Assembly: GCA_030378105.1 (NCBI GenBank)
Contig: JAUCGL010000015.1
Location: 1 to 51,732, forward strand
Length of the DNA: 51,732 bases
From: Candidatus Halobeggiatoa sp. HSG11
GTDB taxonomy: Bacteria; Pseudomonadota; Gammaproteobacteria; Beggiatoales; Beggiatoaceae
Reading direction: 5' to 3'
Positions 10,049-19,050 of the stretch are shown here, piece after piece (within the stretch, counting starts at the first letter, position 1; each line of letters opens with the position of its first letter). The translations under genes and the position numbers were made by a program. Below the pieces are notes generated by a model. That model made no database searches and was not told the origin of the DNA. It worked only from the letters and a program-made list of their open reading frames with translations.

Positions 10049-10813
10049 ATGTATCATACTATTCGTATATTTGAACTTGAATTTATTTCAGCCACTCATC
10101 ATTTGAAAGTTATTGATGATCTTATAGACTATCAAAATAATCCCAACTATAGTTCTAAATTGCCTTTTGTTATAACGGTTAATGCTGATCAATTAGTTAA
10201 ATTGGATAAATTATCAAGTTTGAAATCTACACTTAGTCAAGCTATGTTTATTTTTCCAGATGGTCATCCAATAGTTTGGTGTAGCAGATTAATTCGTAAA
10301 CCATTAAAAGCAAGGTTGACTGGAAGTGATTTATTTCCATTGTTATTGCAGAAAGCTAAAGAAAAACAACAAAAAATTTTAATAATTGTTAGTCAAGCTG
10401 AAATTGGCACAAAATTACAAGCAGATTATCCTAACATTTCATATTATGCCCCTCCATTTTTTAAAACAAATTCAGATAGTTTTGAAAAAATTCATACAGA
10501 TATTGTTAATATAATAAAAGATTTCAAACCTCAATTTGTTATTATTGGGTTAGGATTTCCAAAACAAGAATGGTTGGGACTATCTATTCATAAAACTCTT
10601 CAAGCCCAGTCAATACCATCACCATTATTTTTATTTTTAGGAGCTTCCGCAGAATTTCACATTGGTATGAAAAAAAGAGCTCCAATATTTTTTCAAAAAG
10701 TTGGTATGGAATGGTTATACCGTCTTTTGCAAGAACCAAAAAGAATGTGGAAAAGATATATTTTGGGTGTCATACCTTTGTTAAAATTATGTGTTAAAGA
10801 GTTAAAAAAATAA
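10049..10813 (+). CDS. WecG/TagA/CpsF-family glycosyltransferase (GT26)
   Basis: Predicted to transfer a ManNAc-type or related sugar onto an undecaprenyl-linked intermediate at the cytoplasmic membrane during extracellular polysaccharide or enterobacterial-common-antigen-like synthesis. The 254 residues match the family length. Family features: the early VITVNADQLVKL segment (catalytic Asp in NADQ-like context), FPDGHPIVW, LTGSDLFPLLL, and the C-terminal FVIIGLGFPKQEWLG. The last ~40 residues are basic and hydrophobic, as expected for membrane association. It lies between repeat elements with no obvious operon partner; a GT4 enzyme follows beyond the defence block at 16507. The sugar specificity is unknown. 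Confidence 0.88.
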   Translation: MYHTIRIFELEFISATHHLKVIDDLIDYQNNPNYSSKLPFVITVNADQLVKLDKLSSLKSTLSQAMFIFPDGHPIVWCSRLIRKPLKARLTGSDLFPLLLQKAKEKQQKILIIVSQAEIGTKLQADYPNISYYAPPFFKTNSDSFEKIHTDIVNIIKDFKPQFVIIGLGFPKQEWLGLSIHKTLQAQSIPSPLFLFLGASAEFHIGMKKRAPIFFQKVGMEWLYRLLQEPKRMWKRYILGVIPLLKLCVKELKK

Positions 10814-10814
10814 G

Positions 10815-10912
10815 AAAAGTAGGGTGGATAGAAGCGAAGCGGAAATCCACCAAAGCACAGCAAATCAAAAAACAATTTTTTCGTTCCCAACGAAGACGTT
10901 GGGAACGAGTAC
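10815..10912. repeat. 98-bp repeat left of the Septu-like pair
   Basis: Begins AAAAGTAGGGTGGATAGAAG with a complementary GGAAATCCACC (hairpin), continues through AAAGCACAGCAAATCAAAAA, and ends in the palindrome GTTCCCAACGAAGACGTTGG with a following GAAC. A near-identical copy in the same orientation lies at 13114-13212, so the two bracket the ATPase/HNH pair as direct repeats. Confidence 0.9.
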
Positions 10913-10965
10913 TGAGTACACGAGTACATAGATGTTCAAAGTTTATTTTATTGAAATAGCAAAAT

Positions 10966-10994
10966 TTGGATTCCTGTATTAAGCTTGCTATAAT
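10966..10994 (+). promoter_or_regulatory. Promoter of the Septu-like operon
   Basis: TTGGAT (-35, 10966-10971), a 17-base spacer and a TGCTATAAT extended -10 (TATAAT at 10989-10994). It lies 48 bases upstream of the ATG at 11042, between the left 98-bp repeat and the gene, so the pair carries its own sigma-70 promoter. Confidence 0.65.
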
Positions 10995-11041
10995 CATTAA
11001 ATAACTTTAAGAATAAAAAATTATAATTTAAACATACTATT

Positions 11042-12346
11042 ATGATTAACCAATTTATAGCAGAGCAAACAGAAGCAGGGTTAGATTTTGAGATAAATTT
11101 AGCTAAAGATAAAAGAGTTTATTGCCTTATTGGTGACAATGCAGTAGGTAAAACTAACTTGCTTGAAAATATGGCAAGAACGCTACTTAACTGTCATACT
11201 ATGTTCCGCAAAGAGTCAGATATTCATAAATATTCGGGTATTTTTTTTAAAAATGGAATTTTTGAAACTATTAAAGATTGTTCTTTTTTCCTAGCCGGTG
11301 ATATTACTCTTAACAACGTAAAAATTAAAGATAAAAATAAAGATAAATGGAATTTTATTGGTTTTGAAGTTATATCTTTTGATAATTCAAATATGTCTAT
11401 TGATAAACCGTTAGTTTTTATTGGTGCTAAAAATAGAGGTTATACCAAAAATATTGATAAAAATCATATTAAAATTTTAGGAGATAAACGAGATAGGTTT
11501 TTAGATAGTTTTATTAGAAGCTTTGATTATATGAATGGAAAATCTACTGAAAAAACAGAGGTAGCTGATTGGTTTAATTCAAGATTAATTATTAATCCAA
11601 ATTTTGTGCCTGAAAATCAAAATCGAACCTTTGAAGTTATTAAAGTTTTTGAGTTAATGCAACAACTTGAACCTAGTTTAAATTTAATTACAAGAATAAT
11701 TACAAAAAATGGAAATGCAACTGACTTAGGTATCCTATTTAATGAAGGCCAATTACATATTAACTCCATACCTATAGATAAACTTTCAACTGGTTTTGTT
11801 TCTATTATTAAGCTTTTTCAAGAGATTGTTGCAGCTTATGGGGCTTGGAGCAGTTTTGGTGATGAAAGCAATTTAGATGAGATTGAAGGTATAGTATTTA
11901 TTGATGAAATTGAATCGCATATTCACCCTAAATGGCAGTATCGCATTATTTCATTGCTCAAAGAGTCATTTCCGAAAACAACATTTTATATTGCAACTCA
12001 TTCTCCAGTTATAATTTCCACGACTGATGAGGGGGAAGCATATGAATTAGTGAGAGATACAAAAAAAGTTACAGCTCATCAACTGGGTAATCCTAAAGAA
12101 TGGTATTTAGCTGATATTTTCGCCCAAGCTTTTCATATTGAATTAACCAAACCAACTGATAATAATGGCAATAGTCTTATTCATAAATTAAAAACTTTTA
12201 GCACCAAAGTTAAGGATTACGTTAATAATAAAAATGAAAATTTAAAACAAGAAGCTGAAATGTTATACCAAGAGATATTGCCTAGTTTAGCTACAGATGA
12301 TCCACGTCGTCGTGCTTTAGATTCTTTAAGGACTCTTCTGAAGTGA
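11042..12346 (+). CDS. OLD/SMC-like AAA ATPase, PtuA-like component of a Septu-type defence pair
   Basis: A 434-residue ABC-class ATPase. Walker A is GDNAVGKT at residues 31-38. The signature-like segment LSTGFVSIIKLFQEI lies near residue 250, Walker B FIDEIESHIHP near 285-295, and the switch histidine ATHSP near 320, as in AAA_21/OLD-type ATPases. It is followed with a four-base overlap (GTGA) by an HNH nuclease gene. An ATPase plus HNH pair of this size matches Septu (PtuA-PtuB), an anti-phage system in which the ATPase controls the nuclease. The promoter at 10966 and the flanking direct repeats mark it as a discrete cassette. Assignment to Septu rather than another ATPase-HNH system (for example a retron effector) rests on family resemblance; no reverse transcriptase is present. 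Confidence 0.8.
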   Translation: MINQFIAEQTEAGLDFEINLAKDKRVYCLIGDNAVGKTNLLENMARTLLNCHTMFRKESDIHKYSGIFFKNGIFETIKDCSFFLAGDITLNNVKIKDKNKDKWNFIGFEVISFDNSNMSIDKPLVFIGAKNRGYTKNIDKNHIKILGDKRDRFLDSFIRSFDYMNGKSTEKTEVADWFNSRLIINPNFVPENQNRTFEVIKVFELMQQLEPSLNLITRIITKNGNATDLGILFNEGQLHINSIPIDKLSTGFVSIIKLFQEIVAAYGAWSSFGDESNLDEIEGIVFIDEIESHIHPKWQYRIISLLKESFPKTTFYIATHSPVIISTTDEGEAYELVRDTKKVTAHQLGNPKEWYLADIFAQAFHIELTKPTDNNGNSLIHKLKTFSTKVKDYVNNKNENLKQEAEMLYQEILPSLATDDPRRRALDSLRTLLK

Positions 12347-13086
12347 ATAAAATTAACCGATTATCTTCACCAGATTGTTTGAATAATCAAATACAGTCTT
12401 CTAAAGCTAAAAAAATTAAATTTTATGAAAACTTGCGTTATCAAGGGAAAATAAAACCTCGTTGGAATACGGCTTGTAAAGAAGGTGATAAGGTTTCAAA
12501 AATAAGACAGAAACTATTACAAATGTCTAATGAAACTTGCGTTTATTGTGGTATTAAAATTGATGATGTAACGATGGATGTTGATCATTATTTACCTTCA
12601 AGTTTATTTCCTTATTTAGCCTATTCTTGGGATAATTTAGTACCTAGTTGCAAAAAATGTAATCAAAATATTAAGTCAGATTTCTCTCCTGCTTCATTGA
12701 CTGGAAAGAAAATTGTCGAGAATATTTTGTCTGATAATATTGAACATGAATTGGTTTATGATAAAAAGCAGCTTCTTGATTCAGTTAATGATAGGTTAAT
12801 TGAACCAACTTTTGATAATCCTGAAGAACATTTAGAATTTAATCCAGAATTTTACTTCTATGAAAATAAAACAAAAATAGGTGAAATCACTATTCGTAAA
12901 TTTTTTGTTCATAAAGAAGTTGCAGAAAAATGGGAAGAGTTAAGTAAGTTTATTAAAAAAACAATTATAAACAGTAAGAATGAGCAAGCTGCATTAGATA
13001 TGATTAAATCTTTTATAGAATTAAATGGCAATGAATATGTTTGCTTAAAGTTCTATCAATATTGGTTACAAGAAAAAGATAGTTAG
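12343..13086 (+). CDS. HNH endonuclease, PtuB-like component of a Septu-type defence pair
   Basis: A 247-residue nuclease with a compact HNH/zinc module. CxxC is at residues 66-69 (CVYCG), the catalytic Asp-His at 81-82 (VDHYLPSS), an Asn near 97 (SWDNLVPSC), and a second CxxC-N at 103-107 (CKKCNQN). This is the beta-beta-alpha-metal arrangement of HNH enzymes with a structural zinc knuckle. It should cut DNA when released or activated by the upstream ATPase. The start is GTG at 12343 inside the ATPase stop codon, indicating translational coupling. The C-terminal ~130 residues are mostly helical and unassigned. The short gap after it is followed by a dense repeat block. No third gene is evident. 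Confidence 0.82.
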   Translation: MNKINRLSSPDCLNNQIQSSKAKKIKFYENLRYQGKIKPRWNTACKEGDKVSKIRQKLLQMSNETCVYCGIKIDDVTMDVDHYLPSSLFPYLAYSWDNLVPSCKKCNQNIKSDFSPASLTGKKIVENILSDNIEHELVYDKKQLLDSVNDRLIEPTFDNPEEHLEFNPEFYFYENKTKIGEITIRKFFVHKEVAEKWEELSKFIKKTIINSKNEQAALDMIKSFIELNGNEYVCLKFYQYWLQEKDS

Positions 13087-13113
13087 ATAAACTGAAATTT
13101 TTGAACTATGAAC

Positions 13114-13212
13114 AAAAGTAGGGTGGATAGAAATGAAATGGAAATCCACCAAAGCACAGCAAATCAAAAAAACAATTTTTTTGTTCCCAACGAAGACGTT
13201 GGGAACGAGTAC
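13114..13212. repeat. 98-bp repeat right of the Septu-like pair
   Basis: Near-identical direct copy of 10815-10912. The same order is kept: GTAGGGTGGATAG/ATCCACC hairpin, AAAGCACAGCAAATC, then the TTCCCAACGAAGACGTTGGG palindrome and GAACGAGTAC. Only a handful of differences separate the copies (for example GAAATGAAATGG versus GAAGCGAAGCGG). Confidence 0.9.
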
Positions 13213-13249
13213 AAGGAGGGGATAGGGGCGGTTGAAGAACAGCTATAAT

Positions 13250-13446
13250 GTAGGTTGGGTTAGCGAAGTGTAACCAAACAAATGTCTCATCATTATAATA
13301 TTTAGTCGGGTTACGTTATTTCACTTCGTTCAATAAGTTAACCCGACCTACATACTTGATTTTATTGTAGGGTGTATAAGCGGTAGCGTCATACACCAAA
13401 CCACGTATAACAGGTGGATTTACGCTTCGCTCCTATCCACCCTACA
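13250..13446. repeat. Block of further palindromic repeats before the restriction-methyltransferase
   Basis: Two more palindromes follow one another. At 13252-13354, TGTAGGTTGGGTTAGCGAAG is mirrored by TTAACCCGACCTACAT. At 13373-13446, GTAGGGTGTATAAGCGGTAG is followed by CGTCATACACC, then GGTGGATTTACGCTTCGCTC and CTATCCACCCTAC. The last piece is the inverted form of the TAGGGTGGATAG unit seen at 10820, 13118 and 22771. No gene is present. Confidence 0.75.
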
Positions 13447-13499
13447 GTTTTTTATTTATAATTTAAGATATGAATGAATAGTCATACAACTATATAAAC

Positions 13500-16400
13500 A
13501 TGAACAAAACACAAGAAATAAATAATTATTACAAAAAGTTGGAAAGTTATAAGCATTATAGCAGTAATGAAAGTTCGATAAGAAATGCTTTTATTGCTTT
13601 GTTGGACAGCTATGCACTTGAGCAGGATTTAATTTTGGTTCCTGAGTTGGCGTTTGATAGGAATAATATTCCTGATGGGACGGTTAAGGATAAGTTTCGG
13701 TTTGACTTTGGTTATTGGGAAGCGAAGGATACTAAGGATAATTTGGATAAGGAGATTGCGAAAAAAATAGCGAAGGGTTATCCGACTGATAATATTATTT
13801 TTGAGGATAGTGAACGGGCTGTTTTAATTCAGAATAAGGAAACTGTATTTGATATTAATATGCAAAATTCAGAGAAACTGGGTTTGCTGTTGGATAGTTT
13901 TTTTGTTTATGAAAAGCCTGAAATAACTGAGTTTAATCGAGCTATTGAGCAGTTTCGGGATGATATTCCACAAATTATTGAGCCTATTAAAGATAAAATA
14001 AGTTCTGCGGCTGAGTCTAATCAAAAATTTAAAGTTATTTATCAAGAGTTTGTTGATGTTTGTAAGCGTTCGATTGATAAGAATATAACTCAGCAGGATA
14101 TTTTTGAGATGTTGTTGCAGCATATTTTGACTGAGGATATTTTTAAGGTTGTGTTTAATGATAGCGATTTCCATGTTGATAATAATATTGCGAAAACGCT
14201 TAATAAGTTGGAGCAATCTGTCATAAGTAAGGCTGAAAAGAGGACTTTGTTTACTAGTATTCGTTATTATTATGCGGCGATTAAGAGTCATTCTTTGGCG
14301 TTGACTGATTATAAGGAAAAGCAGAAGTTTTTGAATACGTTGTATGAGAATTTTTATAAGGCTTATAATCCGAAAAAAGCGGATAAGTTGGGGATAGTTT
14401 ATACGCCGTTGGAAATTGTTGATTTTATGATTAATGCTGTTGATTCTTTGGTTTATGAGCATTTTGATAAAACTTTGGCTGATGAGAATGTTAAGATTTT
14501 AGACCCGGCGACTGGGACTGGTACTTTTTTAACTCAAATTATTGATTATATTCCGGTTAATTCGTTGAAACAGAAGTATTTACATGAGTTGTTTGCTAAT
14601 GAGATTTCTATTTTGCCGTATTATATTGCTAATTTGAATTTGGAGTATCTTTATCAGCAGAAAATGAATGAGTATCAGGAGTTTGAGAATATTTCTTTTG
14701 TTGATACTTTGGAGTTGAATGCGTCTACTAAGGGTCAGAAGGATTTGATGGGGTTGTTTAGTGATGAGAATTTGTTGCGGGTTAAGCGGCAAGAGCAGGC
14801 GGAAATCAATGTTGTTATTGGGAATCCTCCGTATAATGCTAATCAGCAGAATGAGAATGATAATAATAAAAATAAGGAAGCTAAATCTATTGACGCAAGA
14901 ATTAAGGAAACTTATGTGAAAAGTTCTAATGCTCAAAAGACTAAAGTTTATGATATGTATAGCCGTTTTTATCGTTGGGCGAGTGATAGGATTGTTCAAG
15001 ATGGAATGATTGCTTTTATAACTAATTCTTCTTTTATTGATAGCAAAACTTTTGACGGATTTCGTAAAACTGTTTTTGAGGAATTTAATGAAATTTATGT
15101 GATTGATTTGGGTGGTAATGTTAGGAAAAATCCTAAAATAAGTGGCACTAAAAATAATGTGTTTGGGATTCAAACTGGTGTTGCTATTATGTTTTTAATT
15201 AAAAAAGCGGATTTAGGCAAGTGTAAATTATTTTATTTAAATCCATTTGCAGATGTAGAAACAAAAGAAAATAAACTTAGTTTTCTTAAATATAACAATT
15301 TCAATAAGTTAAAATCTCAATTTGAATTAATTATTCCTGATAAAAAATACAATTGGTTGAATCAAACTAATAATGATTGGGATGATTTAATTCCTATGGG
15401 AACAAAAGAATGTAAGTTAAATAAAACAGAAAATGCTATTTTTAAGCTTTTTTCTTTGGGAGTTGTTACAAATAGGGATGCTTGGGTTTATGATTTTGAT
15501 AAAATTAATTTAGAAAAGAAGGTTGAATTTAATATTAAAGAATACCGTAAATATTTAAAAGATTACAAACAAAATAAACCAAAAAATATTAATGATTTTG
15601 TTCATTTAAAAAATTCTATTAAGTGGACAAGACACCTTAAAAATCAATTATCTAAAGAAAAAATAATAAAATTTAATAAAGATAATATTTATAATTCATT
15701 GTATAGACCATTTAATAAGAAATTTATTTATTTCGATAATTATTTAAATGAAATGCAATATCAACAACCTAAAATTTTTCCAAATGCGAAAAGTGAAAAT
15801 TTAGCTATTACTTTGAATTCATCATCTTATTCAAAATATTTTCCTGTTTTAGCAAATAGTACTTTAATAGATTTAGGTTTTTTAGTTATATTGGGTAGAG
15901 GAGGTTCTCAGTCTTTCCCACTCCACACCTACGCCGAAAACAACGAAAAACAAGAAAATATAACCAATTATGGTTTAAAAGCTTTCCAAAATCATTATTC
16001 CAATAAAACCGTCACTAAAAAAGATATATTTCACTATTGCTATGCAGTTTTACATTCCCCTACATATCGGGAAAAATATGCCATCAACTTAAAACAAGAC
16101 CTGCCGAGAATACCCTTTTATCAAAACTTTACTGATTTAGTCAAAATCGGAGCAGAGCTAATTGATTTACACGTTAATTTTGAACAAGTTGAACCGTATA
16201 ATTTAACCGAATTAACCCATAAAAGTAACAAACCCAATAACCCAAAATTAAAGCTGTCAAAAGCTAAAGATGAAATATTAATAGACGAAATCACAACCTT
16301 AACCAACTTTCCACCCGAAGCTTTAAACTATAAACTTGGCAATCGCAGTGCTATAGAATGGATTTTAGACGGCTACAAGGAAAAGAAAATTAAAGACCCA

Positions 16401-16538
16401 ACCGTCAATAAAATGTTCAACAACTATAAATTCAGCGACTACAAACCACAAGTTATAGACCTACTTAAACGAGTAACTACGGTTAGTTTAAAAACTTTGG
16501 AATTAATTGATAAACTTAAAAATTGTGCCAATAAATAA
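13500..16538 (+). CDS. Single-chain restriction enzyme and N6-adenine methyltransferase (type IIG/ISP-like)
   Basis: A 1012-residue protein likely to both modify and cut DNA. An N-terminal PD-(D/E)xK-type nuclease is suggested by PDG at 58-60 and ExK at 74-76 (GYWEAKD). A helical linker follows, then a gamma-class N6-adenine methyltransferase: YTPLEIVDFM near residue 301, motif I DPATGTGTF near 333, and the catalytic NPPY near 442. The last ~400 residues should hold target recognition and resemble the C-terminal region of type ISP enzymes. No helicase domain lies between nuclease and methyltransferase, unlike the ~1600-residue type ISP enzymes. Base skew changes sharply inside the gene: G/T-rich to about 15180, AT-rich to about 15900, then A/C-rich. 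The downstream glycosyltransferase start overlaps its end. Confidence 0.88.
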   Translation: MNKTQEINNYYKKLESYKHYSSNESSIRNAFIALLDSYALEQDLILVPELAFDRNNIPDGTVKDKFRFDFGYWEAKDTKDNLDKEIAKKIAKGYPTDNIIFEDSERAVLIQNKETVFDINMQNSEKLGLLLDSFFVYEKPEITEFNRAIEQFRDDIPQIIEPIKDKISSAAESNQKFKVIYQEFVDVCKRSIDKNITQQDIFEMLLQHILTEDIFKVVFNDSDFHVDNNIAKTLNKLEQSVISKAEKRTLFTSIRYYYAAIKSHSLALTDYKEKQKFLNTLYENFYKAYNPKKADKLGIVYTPLEIVDFMINAVDSLVYEHFDKTLADENVKILDPATGTGTFLTQIIDYIPVNSLKQKYLHELFANEISILPYYIANLNLEYLYQQKMNEYQEFENISFVDTLELNASTKGQKDLMGLFSDENLLRVKRQEQAEINVVIGNPPYNANQQNENDNNKNKEAKSIDARIKETYVKSSNAQKTKVYDMYSRFYRWASDRIVQDGMIAFITNSSFIDSKTFDGFRKTVFEEFNEIYVIDLGGNVRKNPKISGTKNNVFGIQTGVAIMFLIKKADLGKCKLFYLNPFADVETKENKLSFLKYNNFNKLKSQFELIIPDKKYNWLNQTNNDWDDLIPMGTKECKLNKTENAIFKLFSLGVVTNRDAWVYDFDKINLEKKVEFNIKEYRKYLKDYKQNKPKNINDFVHLKNSIKWTRHLKNQLSKEKIIKFNKDNIYNSLYRPFNKKFIYFDNYLNEMQYQQPKIFPNAKSENLAITLNSSSYSKYFPVLANSTLIDLGFLVILGRGGSQSFPLHTYAENNEKQENITNYGLKAFQNHYSNKTVTKKDIFHYCYAVLHSPTYREKYAINLKQDLPRIPFYQNFTDLVKIGAELIDLHVNFEQVEPYNLTELTHKSNKPNNPKLKLSKAKDEILIDEITTLTNFPPEALNYKLGNRSAIEWILDGYKEKKIKDPTVNKMFNNYKFSDYKPQVIDLLKRVTTVSLKTLELIDKLKNCANK

Positions 16539-17796
16539 ATCAAAACCTCGGGTTTTATTATCCGCTTATCAATGCGTCCCAAGAATGGAAGCAGTATCCC
16601 AAATTGGTTGGCAATGGTACTCTCGACTTGCTCAACAAGTACCGACAACTCTAGTAACCCATATCAGAAATCGCACAGATATATTAAAAACTGGAGCTCC
16701 CTTTGCTGACTCAGAAATTATTTTTATAGATACAGAATGGTTCGCAAAGCCATATTATAAAACAATCTGTAAACTGTTCCCTTATAGCGAACACGCAAGA
16801 GATTTATTATTTTCACCAGATTTTTTTTTATTTGACTGGTTAGCAATAAGGCAATTAAAATCTCGCCAAAAAGCTGGTGCTGATTGGGACATTATACATG
16901 CAGTCACCCCAGTATCACCGATGGCCTTAACTCGATTACACACATTAAAAAAACCAATTATATTAGGTCCTTGGAATGGAGGATTAAAAAGCCCAACTAC
17001 ATTTCCAGAAATTATGCGAGAAGATTCTGGTTGGTTATATCCAATTCGTAGTTTAGGTTCTTTGGTTAATCTTATTTCTGGCACAACTAAACATGCCACA
17101 ACTATTTTAACAGCTACCCAAGCCACATTAAATATTGTTCCAAAACGTCATCATTCTCATTGTCGTTATCTTATCGAAAATGGAGTGGATTTAAATGTAT
17201 TTACGCCGACTCCTTGGCCAACTCCACCATCTGCTGACCAACCATTAAATATCTTATTTGTAGGACGTTTTCAGCCATTTAAAGGTTTGCCAATGTTATT
17301 AGAAGCCATCGCCCGTTTACACACTAAACAGCCAATTAAATTAACTGTGATAGGAGATGGAATTTTACGAGAAAAATGGCACGATACAGCTAAAGAATTA
17401 AATATAAATCATTTAGTTAAATGGATGGGACCAAAACCATCAGTAGAAATAGCCAAACAGTTACATATTGCCCATGTTCTATGTTTACCTTCAGTACGAG
17501 AATCAGGCGGAGCAGTATTATTGGAAGCAATGGCTTGTGCCAGACCAGTTTTAACCATCAAATATGGTGGTCCAGCCGAGGTTGTTGATGATGAAGTTGG
17601 TTACGCAATTCCACCGGATGGAGGAACTGAACAAGTTATTAATGCTTTAGTCGAATCTTTACAGGATATTGCTATACATCCAGAAATATGGAAAAAACGT
17701 GGAAAAAATGGAAGCCAAAAAGCAATCCAACTTTATGGATGGGATGCTAAAATAAGACAAGCCTTGGAATTGTATCAGGAAATATTAGACGTTTGA
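16507..17796 (+). CDS. Family 4 glycosyltransferase
   Basis: GT-B fold retaining glycosyltransferase for surface polysaccharide synthesis; cytoplasmic face. The N-terminal domain opens with RVLLSAYQCVPRMEAVSQ, and the central hinge region contains LFVGRFQPFKGLPMLLEAI. The C-terminal sugar-nucleotide site has the E-x7-E-type motif SVRESGGAVLLEAMACARPV, followed by IKYGGPAEVV. Length 429 residues is typical once the first few are allowed for. The listed start is TTG at 16507, overlapping the restriction-methyltransferase by 32 bases. GTG at 16525 (14-base overlap) is equally plausible because family similarity only begins around KPRVLL. The overlap means the defence gene and this enzyme are probably cotranscribed. 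Substrate unknown. Confidence 0.88.
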   Translation: MINLKIVPINKSKPRVLLSAYQCVPRMEAVSQIGWQWYSRLAQQVPTTLVTHIRNRTDILKTGAPFADSEIIFIDTEWFAKPYYKTICKLFPYSEHARDLLFSPDFFLFDWLAIRQLKSRQKAGADWDIIHAVTPVSPMALTRLHTLKKPIILGPWNGGLKSPTTFPEIMREDSGWLYPIRSLGSLVNLISGTTKHATTILTATQATLNIVPKRHHSHCRYLIENGVDLNVFTPTPWPTPPSADQPLNILFVGRFQPFKGLPMLLEAIARLHTKQPIKLTVIGDGILREKWHDTAKELNINHLVKWMGPKPSVEIAKQLHIAHVLCLPSVRESGGAVLLEAMACARPVLTIKYGGPAEVVDDEVGYAIPPDGGTEQVINALVESLQDIAIHPEIWKKRGKNGSQKAIQLYGWDAKIRQALELYQEILDV

Positions 17797-17807
17797 TGCT
17801 TAAATAC

Positions 17808-17907
17808 CATTAAGTTAAGGAAATTTATTCGAGTAACCACAAGAAATATCCCCTACAAATAATCATTTAACGTAGGGGCAATCCTTTATGGTTGCCCTTA
17901 ACTTAGG
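17808..17907 (+). repeat. Small element related to the 115-bp TSD-flanked element
   Basis: Shares with 23031-23145 the order CCATTAAGTTAAGGAAAT, GTAACCACAAG, ATCATTTAACGTAGGGGCAA and TCCTTTATGGTTGCCCTTAA, followed by ACTT. The right end diverges after CCCTTAACTTA, so the terminal repeat is intact only on the left. It lies just after the GT4 gene and may act as its terminator. Confidence 0.85.
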
Positions 17908-17979
17908 AACAGTCATAAAATAAGTTGCAAGGTCTTCTTGCAAACAAGTTATAAGCAAGTATTTAAGTAGTTAATTATA

Positions 17980-18774
17980 TTAAGATGGCTCATTAGGGAT
18001 ATTTGCGGCATAAAAAATTTCCATCATTTCTTGACGTAACTGTGTTTCAATAACATTTCTTTCTGCTAAATTTAAATTATCCGTACTTATATCAAACAAA
18101 TAGTTTTCTAACAAGAAGTTTTTTAACATCATTTTAGTGTGAAACATATTTTCTTGATATACATTCACATCAATCATTTGATACAATTTTTTCGTGTCTT
18201 CAGCAATATAATTTTGAATGGAATTTATTTTATGATCAATATAATATTTACGACCATTTTCATCACGAGTAAAACCGCGTACTCTATAATCCATAATAAC
18301 AATATCAAAATCGAAACTGTGAATAAGATAATTTAAAGCTTTCAAAGGCGAAATAAGCCCACAAGTCGATACGTCAATATCAACTCTAAATGTACTTATT
18401 CCATTGGCTGGGTGACTTTCTGGGTAAGTATGTACCGTGATGTGACTTTTATCTAAATGAGTTACTACAGCATCCGGCAAAGGCCCAGGGGTTTGTTCAT
18501 TAGATAAAGCTAAAGAGGCTGTATGTTCTTCGCAAATCAACATGGTGACACTAGCCCCCTGAGGTTCATAATCCTGATGAGCAATGTTAAGGATATTGGC
18601 CCCAATAATACTAGCTACTTCAGTTAGGATTTGAGTCAGTCGTTTAGCGTTGTAGGCTTCATCAATGTATTCGATATACCCTTTACGCTGTTGAGCGGTC
18701 TTTGCGTAGCAAATGTCATAAATATTAAAACTCAATGTTTTAGTAAGGTTATTAAAACCTTGTAATTTAAACAT
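17980..18774 (-). CDS. speD: S-adenosylmethionine decarboxylase proenzyme
   Basis: Makes decarboxylated S-adenosylmethionine, the aminopropyl donor for spermidine synthesis; cytoplasmic. The 264 residues match the E. coli-type SpeD. Strongly conserved blocks: [38 protein letters not shown], and the self-processing site [15 protein letters not shown]. Cleavage before Ser110 should create the pyruvoyl cofactor. [27 protein letters not shown] and [13 protein letters not shown] follow, as in enterobacterial enzymes. No speE lies beside it in this window. The gene starts 28 bases downstream of a tRNA-Met on the same strand and could be transcribed with it. A repeat element lies between its 3' end and the convergent GT4 gene. 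Confidence 0.97.
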   Translation of the reverse strand: MFKLQGFNNLTKTLSFNIYDICYAKTAQQRKGYIEYIDEAYNAKRLTQILTEVASIIGANILNIAHQDYEPQGASVTMLICEEHTASLALSNEQTPGPLPDAVVTHLDKSHITVHTYPESHPANGISTFRVDIDVSTCGLISPLKALNYLIHSFDFDIVIMDYRVRGFTRDENGRKYYIDHKINSIQNYIAEDTKKLYQMIDVNVYQENMFHTKMMLKNFLLENYLFDISTDNLNLAERNVIETQLRQEMMEIFYAANIPNEPS

Positions 18775-18802
18775 TTGGGATTTTTGGTATTATGGAAGGA
18801 GA

Positions 18803-18879
18803 TGGTGGCTATGGGTGGAATTGAACCACCGACCCCAGCGTTATGAGTGCTGTGCTCTAACCATCTGAGCTACATAGCC
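18803..18879 (-). tRNA. tRNA-Met (CAT), elongator
   Basis: A 77-nt cloverleaf with the acceptor stem GGCTATG/CATAGCC, D-arm GCTCAGATGGTTAGAGC, anticodon loop CTCATAA (anticodon CAT) and T-arm GTGGTTCAATTCCAC with variable loop GGGTC. The 3' CCA is encoded. The body closely resembles the E. coli elongator tRNA-Met rather than initiator or tRNA-Ile2: it has a paired first base and lacks the GGG/CCC initiator anticodon stem. It lies 28 bases upstream of speD in the same direction. Confidence 0.95.
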
Positions 18880-19050
18880 GATCTATAGTATTATGCCATT
18901 TTAATCATTAAATGTCAAGTTATGGGTAGCTATTACAGCTTCCCCCCGTTAAAAATTAAATCAGTAATATGAAAAAATAACACACTGAAAAAAAACAATA
19001 CCAATTCAAATTAAAACACAACTAACTTAAGTTGTAGCATGGATATAATA

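Noticed and set aside
11042-13086. Retron with ATPase/HNH effectors
   Set aside because: No reverse transcriptase or msr/msd-like region lies beside the pair, so a Septu-type assignment is preferred.
13869-15173. Two 197-residue open frames on the minus strand inside the restriction-methyltransferase gene
   Set aside because: They are rich in Ile, Asn and Leu with no motif, and arise from the G/T-skewed codon use of the real gene on the plus strand.
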